A stretch of DNA of 64,000 nt from Saprospiraceae bacterium (lineage in GTDB: Bacteria > Bacteroidota > Bacteroidia > Chitinophagales > Saprospiraceae), in NCBI GenBank assembly GCA_020627965.1, contig JAHDFX010000002.1:20938-84937 (forward strand). Reading direction: 5' to 3'. The notes under the pieces were generated by a model that saw only the letters and a program-made list of their open reading frames with translations, had not been told where the DNA came from and ran no database searches. The position numbers and the translations under genes are program-made. Shown here piece by piece: positions 1-9,044 of this stretch. Position 1 is the stretch's first letter, and every line of letters begins with the position of its first letter.

Positions 1-2695
1 TATATTTAGTGTCCAACAGATTCAGCACATTAAAGCGTAGCCCCATTCTGATGTCATTTACTTTAAAATTATAACCTGTGTGAAGATCTGTCAGGAAGTA
101 AGTTGGCATTTTCCAGGACTCTCTTCCTCCATTGGAACCCTGTAAGTCTTCTGGGTTGAAATTGGCAAAATTCTTAGCAAAATAAGTTCCTTTCAACTTG
201 AAGTAAAGCCCCTTAATCGGTTCATAACGAACAAGTCCACCCAATTGAGTTTGAGCAGCATCACCTACATGAACACCTTTGGCATCGAAGGCATACACTT
301 CGCCATTGGGCAAAATAGTTTCTGCACTTGAATTCCATATCCAGTCGCCGAATGAAGCCAGTCCTTCTACCTTTAATTGCTTATTCGCTTCATAGGCAAA
401 GTCAATTTCTACGCCCATATGGCGGGCTGAAATACCATTGATATTCACCGTAAAACGTTCGGATTCCGGATCACTAGGGTCACTCAATACTGTAGGTAAA
501 CGATCAACAGGCTTATTATTCCAATTGGTAAAATAGGTATTTACATTGGCTGCAAACTTCTTACTTTTAAAATTATAACCGGCTTCAAAGGCTAGTACTT
601 TCTCATTCTCGGCATTTTGTACAACATAATACTTGCCCAGAGAAGCGTTCAAGCCAGTAACTGTATTGATTAAGTCCTGACCATAATTATCATCAATGAC
701 ATTACTAAAACGAGGCGCACGAGATAAGAATCCGGTATTTACAAATACACGATGTGAGGAATTGATATTATAGCCCAGTCCCGTTTTAAAAGTAAAACTT
801 GGTTTCCATATCCAGTCAATTACCTGATTTTGTGCGGAGGTAGAGTCTACTGCCAAACCTTGTGCAATAGCATATTCTACATCATTCGGATCAGGACGGT
901 CAACGGTATACAATGTTCCGTTATACTCAGCAGGATCAGCATAAGAAATGTAAAATTCCTCATCATCAATAGCCAGATATTTGTTGAACATATAGTCTTG
1001 TAATTTGTAACCTGTTTCTGCAAAAGACAGATTAACAAAGGCAGAAAGGCGGTCTTTTTTATATTCCAATAAGCCAAATAAACCAGCCCAGCCAACATAG
1101 CCATCATTGTGATAGAAATACTTATCGCCTTCTACCAATTTGGATGCTCCCTGGTCAATTCTGGCATTTCGTACGCTACGGAAGTAATCGCCGCCCAACA
1201 AATCATGTACTTCACGATAATGTTCTCCTTTGTAATACCTTAGATCCAGTCCACCTGAAAATTCTAATCTTTCTCCTATAGATTGACGGAAAGTAGATAA
1301 AGCACCTACCCAGAAATGGTTATTGACGCTAGAGCGTAATATACCAGAAGATATTTTTTCATAGTTGGTAAAAATACTTTGAGTAGAGTTACCATCATAG
1401 GCAATTTGTAAGCCTTCTCCATCGTATTCACCTGGTATATCAACGGTGCCTGTTCCTCCTCCGTTTCCGATAGAGACGTAAACTACATTAGACAAAGAAG
1501 TACGTTCTCCCGGAGACCAGAAATGACGAAGGCTAAACTGTGGTTTGTGGTAATAATTTTTTCTGACATTCAATTGTTCTATCCCTGGGCGAAGTGTATC
1601 GCCATCAGTTGCGACCCAACGTTCCAATTCGCCATAATGTTGGTTCCATCTGCGCCCAAAACCGCCACCTGTTTCTGCAATAGAATCTGGCACGCCTACT
1701 TGTTTAGCATACTCAATATCAAAATCTTGAATACGGGAACGGAAGGTACGTTGTCCATGTTCTTGTGGTGCTCCAAAACCAGATACACTAAAAAGATGAT
1801 TACCGATTTCTTTATCCAGACGCAGGTAATAGAAATAGCCTTTGGTATATGTGCCGTCTACCCAGCCATTCCCTTGTTTATAAGAGCCTGCCAATGAAAC
1901 ACCCCAGCCATTTTCCAGTCGACCAGTAGTCAGCCCAAGTGTAGAGCGCAAATAACCATCATTCCCGACTTCCTGTCTGAAACGCAGGCTACGCTTGGAG
2001 TTTATGCCTTTTGTCAGGATATTAATTGTACCACCAACAGAGGGCAAAGCCAACTTAGAGGCTCCCAGTCCGCGCTGTACCTGCATCGTTTTAGTGACCA
2101 GATCTAGTCCAAACCAATTAGACCAGTACACCCATCCATTTTCCATGTCATTGACAGGAATACCATCTAGCATAACAGCCACATTTCGTTGGTTAAAACC
2201 ACGTATAGTTACTCTGGCATCACCATCTCCTCCTCCCGACTGGGTGGCATAAGCCCCCGGAGTAGAGTTGAGTATCATAACGACTTCCTGTGCAGCCAGT
2301 TCTTCTTCTAATTTTATGGTCGGTACATTTGTAAAAGCTACTGGTGTTTCTCTTTCGATAGCAATATCCGCAGTAACAACAACCTCTGTCAATACTTCAG
2401 AAGATTCGCCCATTCTGATGTCTTTTCTGACGGCTGTATTTTCTATGGTAATCGTTTCTTTCTGGTCTTCAAAACCAACATAAGAATAGACTACTTCATA
2501 AGTGCCGCTTGCTAATTCAAATGCGTATTCTCCATTAAAATCTGTAACGGCTCCTTTATCACCTGCCATAACCGTAACACCGATCAGCGGTTCCATTAGA
2601 TCACCATCAGTAACTTTTCCGCTAAGGGTGTAAGTCTGGGCAAATAAAGAAAAAGATGAGATGAAGAATATTAGAGTAATTATATGCTTGAGCAT
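1..2695 (-). CDS. TonB-dependent outer-membrane receptor, C-terminus cut by window edge
   Basis: This is an outer-membrane beta-barrel receptor that imports a large substrate using TonB energy; the substrate is unknown. Translating from the ATG at 2695 gives a signal peptide (MLKHIITLIFFISSFSLFAQ), a carboxypeptidase-regulatory-like beta-sandwich (about residues 22-105, GKVTDGDLMEPLIGVTV) and a plug domain with the TIRGFNQRN, LDGIPV and NDMENGWVYWSNW motifs. The barrel follows. The frame is still open at base 1, where it reads LLDTKY, a motif typical of the last barrel strands, so probably only a few dozen residues are missing. No SusD-type partner is visible; one could lie outside the window. 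The domain order and plug motifs fit the CarboxypepD_reg-like/Plug/barrel family common in Bacteroidota. Confidence 0.93.
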   Translation of the reverse strand, partial: MLKHIITLIFFISSFSLFAQTYTLSGKVTDGDLMEPLIGVTVMAGDKGAVTDFNGEYAFELASGTYEVVYSYVGFEDQKETITIENTAVRKDIRMGESSEVLTEVVVTADIAIERETPVAFTNVPTIKLEEELAAQEVVMILNSTPGAYATQSGGGDGDARVTIRGFNQRNVAVMLDGIPVNDMENGWVYWSNWFGLDLVTKTMQVQRGLGASKLALPSVGGTINILTKGINSKRSLRFRQEVGNDGYLRSTLGLTTGRLENGWGVSLAGSYKQGNGWVDGTYTKGYFYYLRLDKEIGNHLFSVSGFGAPQEHGQRTFRSRIQDFDIEYAKQVGVPDSIAETGGGFGRRWNQHYGELERWVATDGDTLRPGIEQLNVRKNYYHKPQFSLRHFWSPGERTSLSNVVYVSIGNGGGTGTVDIPGEYDGEGLQIAYDGNSTQSIFTNYEKISSGILRSSVNNHFWVGALSTFRQSIGERLEFSGGLDLRYYKGEHYREVHDLLGGDYFRSVRNARIDQGASKLVEGDKYFYHNDGYVGWAGLFGLLEYKKDRLSAFVNLSFAETGYKLQDYMFNKYLAIDDEEFYISYADPAEYNGTLYTVDRPDPNDVEYAIAQGLAVDSTSAQNQVIDWIWKPSFTFKTGLGYNINSSHRVFVNTGFLSRAPRFSNVIDDNYGQDLINTVTGLNASLGKYYVVQNAENEKVLAFEAGYNFKSKKFAANVNTYFTNWNNKPVDRLPTVLSDPSDPESERFTVNINGISARHMGVEIDFAYEANKQLKVEGLASFGDWIWNSSAETILPNGEVYAFDAKGVHVGDAAQTQLGGLVRYEPIKGLYFKLKGTYFAKNFANFNPEDLQGSNGGRESWKMPTYFLTDLHTGYNFKVNDIRMGLRFNVLNLLDTKY

Positions 2696-2781
2696 GGAGA
2701 GATTTCTTTATAGTCATCAGTCATCAGACCTAAGTCATCAGACAAAATTATTCAAGTGAATGGTTAAACGCTATCGGAAAA

Positions 2782-2820
2782 CAGATTGTCCATGGTCGGC
2801 TATCGACTATGGACAATCTG
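2782..2820 (-). terminator. 17-bp inverted repeat, probable terminator of the lamin-tail gene
   Basis: CAGATTGTCCATGGTCG (2782-2798) pairs with 2804-2820 at 16 of 17 positions across a 5-nt loop. On the minus strand it lies 13 bases past the stop of the gene at 2833-3948 and is followed by TTTT. The core GTCCATAGTCGATAG also occurs in the inverted repeats at 59464-59666, so this is a dispersed repeat as well as a likely terminator. Confidence 0.6.
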
Positions 2821-2832
2821 TTATCACATAAT

Positions 2833-3948
2833 TTACTGGATAATCAGCTTTCTGATCGTGCGTTTATTATCATCAAAATGAACATTGACGATATACATAC
2901 CGGCTTCCAGATGATTTGTATTCAATCGTACTTCATTATTTTGACCAGAGAAGATTTCATTGTACATTCTTCTTCCCATCATGTCAAATAGTTCTACTTG
3001 CTGGATAGCTTCCATAGCATTAACCAATACCCAATCTTCAGCAGGATTTGGCAGAATAGCTACAGATACTTCGTTAAGTACTTCATTTACACCAACAAAA
3101 TTTGGATCACAATCGCAACCATGCGAACCCAGATTTGAGAAGTCATTATTACAATAGTAATCCCATTCAGAATAGGCTAATGTATCTTGCACCCCTGTAA
3201 TAGCAGCCACAATACCTGTTCCTCCCTGTGTAGTAGAATTACGAACGATGGTAATATCACGAGTCACCCACTTATTATTGTTATCAACCCAAGCTGGTTG
3301 ACCAATGGTATTCTGGGGGTCTTCACCGATAACACCAATAACATCAAGGATATTACTACCGTCATTGGCAACTGTTGATCCTGAGATTAAAAATACAGCA
3401 TCATTTCCATTATAGCTCATGTGGCTATTGGCATTATAATCCGGGCAGGCAAAAGTATCGGCTTTGCCTTGCAGATCATATAAAGCATCATAAGTTGTGC
3501 TGTAATCAAATGAATTATCTGAATTATCATCGACATATTGTACAAAAAGGCGTGGCTCGCCCGTACAAAAATCGATGAGAGGGTCGCCAGTCAATGAATC
3601 TATAGCTGTCTCGAATATATTATAACCATTCCATACGGGCAGGTCGAAACCAGTTCCATTTTCTGTTCTTCTATCCAATACGATCACATATGCATCGTAA
3701 GGAGCGAGCATTACATTTGGTAAGACCACCGGATCTCCGTTTGTATTGGCGGTAGTTGTAGAACCATTACTAAAACGTCCGATAGCATAACCACTTAAAT
3801 TGATGGCAGAGCTGGTCGGATTGTAAATTTCCAGGGCTTTGTTGTTATTAGAGCCTTCTATATATTCAGAGATAAACAAATCGCTACATTGTGCGAATAA
3901 ACCTCCGGTAATAAATAGTGTGCAAATTGCGAGTAAAACTTTTTTCAT
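2833..3948 (-). CDS. Secreted lamin-tail-domain protein with T9SS sorting domain
   Basis: This is a 371-residue secreted protein. It has a signal peptide (MKKVLLAICTLFITGGLFAQ) and a lamin-tail domain near the start (LFISEYIEGSNNNKALEIYN, then INLSGYAIGRF). The last ~80 residues form a type A T9SS sorting domain (ILPNPAEDW, then VELFDMMGR, then LEAGMYIVNV, ending in KLIIQ), which predicts export through the type IX system and anchoring or release at the surface. Lamin-tail domains in bacteria are often linked to extracellular nucleases or hydrolases, but no catalytic domain is seen, so the role is unknown. It is a single-gene unit between the TonB receptor and pckA. Confidence 0.9.
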   Translation of the reverse strand: MKKVLLAICTLFITGGLFAQCSDLFISEYIEGSNNNKALEIYNPTSSAINLSGYAIGRFSNGSTTTANTNGDPVVLPNVMLAPYDAYVIVLDRRTENGTGFDLPVWNGYNIFETAIDSLTGDPLIDFCTGEPRLFVQYVDDNSDNSFDYSTTYDALYDLQGKADTFACPDYNANSHMSYNGNDAVFLISGSTVANDGSNILDVIGVIGEDPQNTIGQPAWVDNNNKWVTRDITIVRNSTTQGGTGIVAAITGVQDTLAYSEWDYYCNNDFSNLGSHGCDCDPNFVGVNEVLNEVSVAILPNPAEDWVLVNAMEAIQQVELFDMMGRRMYNEIFSGQNNEVRLNTNHLEAGMYIVNVHFDDNKRTIRKLIIQ

Positions 3949-4374
3949 ATTGATAATTGATCTAAAATTGATGAATTGATTTTTTTAGCGCTCAAAATTA
4001 CGATAAAAGCGGCAAAGTATCGTTCTGGTATTTTAATTTTATATTAAATTGTTGTTTGGTTTACAAAACTCCATGATTATTAGAAATATTAACCCATTAA
4101 TTAAACTATTTTTCATTTTTTTTGTCACTTTTTTTTTAACAAAGCAAAAAAACGCTTCCTATTCACAAACAAATAACTATCAATTGATTAGAAACTTAAT
4201 GTACAAAAAACACTAAGCATTAAATTCTCCCTTTACTCTATTTCCTTCCTGTTTCAAAATGAATAATCATTCCTCATTTTATATATCTTTGCGCTTTATT
4301 TTTCGTCTCAAAAGACGTTAGGCTTACTAAAAAATTACATTCCCAGTTATTACAGTCGTTAAAATCTATTAATT
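3949..4374. other. AT-rich divergent intergenic region
   Basis: These 426 bp hold no credible gene. They contain long A and T runs and separate the divergent lamin-tail gene and pckA. TATCTTTG at 4284-4291 matches the Bacteroidota -7 element (TAnnTTTG) upstream of pckA, but no TTTG is found at the right distance. CAAAATTA at 3993-4000 is the same element on the minus strand for the lamin-tail gene. Confidence 0.5.
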
Positions 4375-5991
4375 ATGATGGAAGTAGGGACAAAAAACCC
4401 AAATGCAGATTTGGGTAAATTAGGTTTGAAAAACATTAAGGCAGCCCACTGGAATCTCAGTCCTGCCGAACTAACCAAAAAAACAGTAGACGCCGGAGAA
4501 GGCTCCATAGCAAATTCAGGCGCCCTGACCATAAAGACCGGAGAATTTACTGGTCGCTCTCCTAAAGACCGCTTTATTGTAAAGGACAGCAAAACAGCCA
4601 ATACTGTGGACTGGAATGCTATTAATATGCCTTTTGATGCTGATAAATTTGATGCATTGTACAATAAAGTAACTGCTTATTTTGAAAATAAGGAAGTCTT
4701 TGTTCATGATGCTTATGCATGTGCGGACAACAATTATCGTCTTAATCTCCGTTTGGTTGCTGAGAAGCCCTGGAGTGCGATGTTTGCTAACAACATGTTT
4801 TTGCGACTTCGGAAAGAGGAAATTCTTAAAGCTGAACCTGAATGGACGATTTTATGTGCACCAGGATTCATGGCAGATCCAGTAGTAGACGGTACTCGTC
4901 AGCATAATTTTGCGATCATTAATTTTACGCATAAGAAGATTATTATTGGCGGAACTGGTTATACTGGTGAGATTAAAAAAGGTATTTTTTCTGTATTGAA
5001 TTATGTACTTCCTGTTGAACGTGATGTATTGTCTATGCATTGTTCCGCTAATCAGGGTCCTAAAGGAGATACAGCAGTTTTCTTTGGTTTGTCGGGTACA
5101 GGAAAAACAACGCTTTCCGCCGATGAGCATCGCAATTTGATTGGTGATGATGAGCACGGCTGGTCAAAAGAAGGTGTTTTCAACTTTGAAGGTGGCTGTT
5201 ATGCCAAATGTATTGATCTCTCGGAAGAGAAAGAGCCACAAATTTATAAAGCAATCAAGCCTGGTGCTATTCTTGAAAATATTGTTTTCAAAACAGGTAG
5301 CAACGAGCCTGATTTTGAGGACGATAGTATTACTCAAAACACTCGGGTTTCTTACCCTATTCACCATATCAGCAATGCAATGGAGCCGTCGAAAGGTGGT
5401 CATCCGAAGAATATTTTCTTTCTGACTTGCGATGCTTTTGGTGTGTTGCCTCCTATTTCCAAATTAACTATTGGTCAGGCAATGTATCACTTCGTTTCGG
5501 GCTATACGGCTAAGGTAGCTGGTACTGAAGCTGGTATTACTGAACCTGTTACAGCTTTCTCGGCTTGTTTTGGCGCTCCATTTCTCCCCTTACATCCAAC
5601 AGCTTATGCAGAAATGCTGGGTAAGAAAATGCGTGCAGATGAAAGTATAAATGCCTGGCTGGTGAATACTGGTTGGACTGGTGGTGCCTATGGCGTGGGT
5701 TCTCGTATGAAATTGCGTTATACTCGTGCAATGGTTACCTCAGCTTTGAATGGAGAGTTGAATGATGTCATGTATGAGCAACATCCAATCTTTGGTCTGC
5801 ATATGCCAGCAACTTGCCCAAATGTACCCGATGAGGTATTGAATCCAAGAAATACCTGGACTGATAAGAATGCTTATGATGCGAAAGCCAATAAACTTGC
5901 TCAATCGTTTATTGACAACTTCAGTCAGTTTGCTGATAAAGCAAATGAAGAGACTATGGCGGCTGCGCCGAAGGTGGCTGTTTCTTTATAG
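4375..5991 (+). CDS. pckA: Phosphoenolpyruvate carboxykinase (ATP)
   Basis: The enzyme makes phosphoenolpyruvate and CO2 from oxaloacetate and ATP, the committed step of gluconeogenesis in the cytosol. The 538 residues match the usual length of the ATP-dependent family. The kinase-1 P-loop (GLSGTGKTTLS) is near residue 236, followed by GDDEHGWS, the metal/phosphate-binding segment; TGRSPKDRFIV near residue 58 is the N-terminal family motif. Two adjacent ATG codons (4375 and 4378) could start translation. It is monocistronic: a strong 26-bp hairpin follows 11 bases after the stop. Confidence 0.97.
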   Translation: MMEVGTKNPNADLGKLGLKNIKAAHWNLSPAELTKKTVDAGEGSIANSGALTIKTGEFTGRSPKDRFIVKDSKTANTVDWNAINMPFDADKFDALYNKVTAYFENKEVFVHDAYACADNNYRLNLRLVAEKPWSAMFANNMFLRLRKEEILKAEPEWTILCAPGFMADPVVDGTRQHNFAIINFTHKKIIIGGTGYTGEIKKGIFSVLNYVLPVERDVLSMHCSANQGPKGDTAVFFGLSGTGKTTLSADEHRNLIGDDEHGWSKEGVFNFEGGCYAKCIDLSEEKEPQIYKAIKPGAILENIVFKTGSNEPDFEDDSITQNTRVSYPIHHISNAMEPSKGGHPKNIFFLTCDAFGVLPPISKLTIGQAMYHFVSGYTAKVAGTEAGITEPVTAFSACFGAPFLPLHPTAYAEMLGKKMRADESINAWLVNTGWTGGAYGVGSRMKLRYTRAMVTSALNGELNDVMYEQHPIFGLHMPATCPNVPDEVLNPRNTWTDKNAYDAKANKLAQSFIDNFSQFADKANEETMAAAPKVAVSL

Positions 5992-6002
5992 AAGAGTTTT
6001 TG

Positions 6003-6056
6003 AACATGGGACATCCCGAATTTTTGAACATTCAAAAATTCGGGATGTCCCATGTT
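6003..6056. terminator. Perfect 26-bp hairpin terminator between convergent genes
   Basis: Bases 6003-6028 are the exact reverse complement of 6031-6056 and the right arm runs into a T-run. It lies between the convergent pckA and the kinase gene ending at 6071, so it probably stops both. The arm contains AACATGGGACATCCCGAATT, almost the same as the arms of the inverted repeat at 59425-59711. Confidence 0.85.
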
Positions 6057-6070
6057 TTTCTTTGCTTTTA

Positions 6071-7207
6071 CTAACCTGGCAATGAAAAGAAGAATGTGGC
6101 TCCTTGCCCTTCCTTACCCTCTGCCCACACTCTACCTTCGTGGCGTTCTATAATACGCCTTACTGTTGCCAAGCCTACCCCACTACCTTCAAAATCCTTT
6201 GTTGCATTATGAAGCCTGACAAACATATTAAATAAACGGACTGTGTAAGCCATATTGAAACCTACACCATTATCTTTAATTGAAAAGATGATTTCATCAC
6301 CTTCTTTCTCTGCTTTAATTTCCACTACAGGTCTTTCCTGCATACTAGAATATTTTACAGCATTTTGTATAAGGTTATAGAATACTTGCTCGATCAACAC
6401 AGGATCTCCCTTTACCTTAGGCAGTACCCCTACATCATAATATGTAGATAATAATGGATTGGAGCGAGTAAGTTCATCAACGATCCTTAAAACTATTTCC
6501 TGTGTGTCAAAAAAATCAACCTTTATACTAACGACCTCCATTCTTGCAAAATCCAGCAATTCAGAGATCATGTTATTTATTTTTTTTGCTCCTTCTTCTA
6601 CATAATCAAAAAGTTCCTGAGTTTCTTTATCTAAACTTTCCAGATTTAGTCTTTGTTTGAGTAAGGCCACAAAACTGCTGATTGTACGAACAGGTGCCCG
6701 AAGATCGTGGGAAACCATTGCTGTAAAGCCGTCTAATTCTTCGTTTTTCTTTTGCAGTTTTTCTGTTTTTCCCTTGAGTGCTATGTTAGCCGTTTTTAAA
6801 TCATCTTCCGCTTTTTTTCTTGCTGCTTTCTCCACCTGCATTGCTCTATGCGTATTGATAGCCCGACTGATTCTAAGGTGCAGTAGATCTATATCCAGTG
6901 GTTTCTCTACAAAATCAGTTCCTCCATTTCTCATAAATTCAATCACCAAATTCATAGAAGAATGAGCTGTCATCATAATTACTGGTACTTCATATGTATC
7001 ACGAAAGCTAAGAAAAAAATCATATCCATTCATATCCGGCATCATATAGTCCAACAAGACCAGATCAACGGGAGAGCTAGATAAAACGGCAATAGCTTCT
7101 TCTTTACTTTGAGAGGTAAGCACCTGATAACCACCGATTTTATTCAATCTCCGCTTCAACATTTGGAGGATATTTCCCTGATCATCGACGACTAGTATAC
7201 GATTCAT
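6071..7207 (-). CDS. Receiver-histidine kinase hybrid (REC-HisKA-HATPase)
   Basis: A soluble signalling kinase of 378 residues. An N-terminal receiver domain has the phospho-acceptor Asp near residue 53 (LVLLDYMMPDMNG) and the conserved Thr and Lys (MMTAH, EKPLD). A coiled coil (about 125-160) leads to the dimerisation/phosphotransfer helix with His167 (MVSHDLRAP). The ATPase domain follows with N box (NLIQNAVKYSS), DNGVGF and GSGVGLATVRR. There is no membrane segment. It is the last gene of a three-gene operon, 11 bp after the stand-alone receiver at 7219-7587, and probably receives phosphate from the LOV kinase system and passes the signal on by its own kinase. Confidence 0.93.
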   Translation of the reverse strand: MNRILVVDDQGNILQMLKRRLNKIGGYQVLTSQSKEEAIAVLSSSPVDLVLLDYMMPDMNGYDFFLSFRDTYEVPVIMMTAHSSMNLVIEFMRNGGTDFVEKPLDIDLLHLRISRAINTHRAMQVEKAARKKAEDDLKTANIALKGKTEKLQKKNEELDGFTAMVSHDLRAPVRTISSFVALLKQRLNLESLDKETQELFDYVEEGAKKINNMISELLDFARMEVVSIKVDFFDTQEIVLRIVDELTRSNPLLSTYYDVGVLPKVKGDPVLIEQVFYNLIQNAVKYSSMQERPVVEIKAEKEGDEIIFSIKDNGVGFNMAYTVRLFNMFVRLHNATKDFEGSGVGLATVRRIIERHEGRVWAEGKEGQGATFFFSLPG

Positions 7208-7218
7208 AAAATTAAATT

Positions 7219-7587
7219 TTAGGCATGCTCATCAAGTAATTTTAGTATAATCTCTTCAAAATCTTTCCCTATTGGCTTAGGAATAAAATAATCACAGCCA
7301 GCCGCTATTGTTGATTCGCTATCCTGCGCTCTCACTGATGCTGTGCAGGCTACAACAAGCTTATTATAATTCAACTCGCGAAGTTTTCTGACCATCTCAT
7401 GCCCATCCATTACAGGCATTCTGATATCCATTAACACCATGTCCGGTTGTAGATTCAAAGTTTTCCCAAGTCCTTCCTGCCCATCTGAAGCAACATAAAT
7501 AGTCAGCTTCAGCTTCTTCAGTCTGCGGACAAGCATTCTGACGATTTTCTCATCATCATCAACAATAAGTACTACTTTGTTATTCAT
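7219..7587 (-). CDS. Stand-alone receiver domain response regulator
   Basis: A 122-residue single-domain receiver (CheY-like). It has the acidic pair (IVDDDE), phospho-acceptor Asp54 (VLMDIRMPVMDG), the Thr/Ser switch (ACTAS) and the conserved Lys (IPKPIG). There is no output domain, so it acts by protein contact or as a phosphate shuttle. It sits 6 bp after the LOV histidine kinase and 11 bp before the receiver-kinase hybrid; the spacing implies one transcript and one relay. Confidence 0.94.
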   Translation of the reverse strand: MNNKVVLIVDDDEKIVRMLVRRLKKLKLTIYVASDGQEGLGKTLNLQPDMVLMDIRMPVMDGHEMVRKLRELNYNKLVVACTASVRAQDSESTIAAGCDYFIPKPIGKDFEEIILKLLDEHA

Positions 7588-7593
7588 AGATTC

Positions 7594-8709
7594 TTAAACC
7601 TCAAGTAAGGGAACTATAACATAGAAATCGCTGCCTAATCCATATTCGCTTTTTACGTTTATGGTACCTTTTTGCATTTCAATAAGCTTTCTGGAGATTG
7701 CAAGCCCCAAGCCTGAGCCACTAGCTGCCCGTGCAGAAGAACCATCTACCTGTTTGAATACTTCAAAAATCTGCTTATAATTTTCTTTCTTAATACCACA
7801 GCCAGTATCTCTAACAGTTATTTTACCCTGATTGCCTATCATTTCACTGATTATAGTAATCGTCCCTTCTTTAGTGAATTTAACTGCATTACCAATCAGG
7901 TTAATAAAAATTTGTTTTATTCTGATCGGATCTCCCATAAAAGAAAAATCCTGTATTTCCTGAGTGAGTTTCAGTCCTTTCTTATCGATCATGGGCATAA
8001 TTAAATGCAAAGCTTCCTGAATACAATTTCCAATAGATAAAGGTTCTAAATTCAGCTCTAGCCTTCCTTCTTCTATTCTTGAAATATCAAGGAGTTCATT
8101 GATTAGTTTTAGTAAGTGTATACCCGAATCTTCAATATCTGTTGCAATTTCAACAATTTCCTGTACATCAGGCATATCTTCAGGGTCGGTAAGTAAAGGC
8201 AGATTACCTAACATTACTGTAAGTGGAGTACGTAATTCATGACTAATCACATTCAAGAATTCCACCTTGAGTCGATCTGCATCTTCAGCATCTTTCTTGG
8301 CTTTAAACAGTGCTTGCTCCATTTCTACACGAGTAGTAATATCATCTTGTATTCCTATAAATCCGATCACCTCTCCGTCTTCTTCTATCGGCGAAATACT
8401 AAGTTCATTCCAGAATTTAGTCCCGTCTCTTTTGTAGTTCAGCAAAATTACTTTACAGGGTACTCCCTCTTTGATAGCCGTTCTGATCTTTTCTACTTGT
8501 TTTTGGTCTGTTTCTGGCCCTTGCAGAAAGCGACAATTTCTACCAACGGTAAATTCTCTGGAATAGCCTGTTATGGTTTCAAAAGCAGGATTGACGTAAG
8601 TCAAGGGCATATCCGCTTGCTTAGTATCTGCTATAACAACACCAGTAGTCGCGCTTTCGACTGCTCGTTTTAATACATTTAAAGAATTAATATTTCCCAT
8701 AGGTAACAC
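7594..8709 (-). CDS. LOV-domain (blue-light) histidine kinase
   Basis: A 371-residue soluble sensor kinase. Residues ~8-130 form a PAS domain of the LOV type: GRNCRFLQGPETD contains the flavin-reactive Cys59, and the FMN-contact residues Asn91 (NYKRDG), Asn101 (FWNELSISP) and Gln121 (IGIQDD) are all present. LOV domains bind FMN and form a Cys-flavin adduct in blue light. A short coiled linker leads to HisKA with His157 (VISHELRTP) and an ATPase domain (NLIGNAVKFT, DTGCGI, GSGLGLAISRK). The start at 8709 gives MLPMGNINS; the ATG at 8700 is equally possible. It heads an operon with two receiver proteins. Light sensing follows from the residues, not from a test. Confidence 0.93.
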   Translation of the reverse strand: MLPMGNINSLNVLKRAVESATTGVVIADTKQADMPLTYVNPAFETITGYSREFTVGRNCRFLQGPETDQKQVEKIRTAIKEGVPCKVILLNYKRDGTKFWNELSISPIEEDGEVIGFIGIQDDITTRVEMEQALFKAKKDAEDADRLKVEFLNVISHELRTPLTVMLGNLPLLTDPEDMPDVQEIVEIATDIEDSGIHLLKLINELLDISRIEEGRLELNLEPLSIGNCIQEALHLIMPMIDKKGLKLTQEIQDFSFMGDPIRIKQIFINLIGNAVKFTKEGTITIISEMIGNQGKITVRDTGCGIKKENYKQIFEVFKQVDGSSARAASGSGLGLAISRKLIEMQKGTINVKSEYGLGSDFYVIVPLLEV

Positions 8710-9044
8710 AATGATAAGAAAAACTTATTAGAGTTCTCCCCTGTGTGTATAACAATCAGACTAATAACCTATAGCTCGATAATTAAGTCCTTCTAAATGA
8801 GAAGAAGAGGGAGAAAAATAAAATTAGGATCAATAAATGAGACTAGCAGGATCGGTGACAACTACGTTATTCTGTGAAGCCCAGGTATTCCAGAATAAGT
8901 GCTAGGACTCAATTAATTTACACTTATAAAGGCATCTTTTGTCAGCACTTTTTGTTCTTGAAATATTCGCCTTGCGACTATATACCTTACATTAGTCGAA
9001 CACCTCTGAAAATTGATGTCCTTATTTTTGTTTTGCCATATGGG
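8710..9044. other. Intergenic region upstream of the LOV kinase operon
   Basis: These 335 bp hold no supported gene and should contain the promoter of the LOV operon (minus strand). No clear TAnnTTTG element was found. An 8-bp inverted repeat, TTATTCTG (8867-8874) and CAGAATAA (8891-8898) with a 16-base spacer, is a possible operator or hairpin. Confidence 0.4.
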
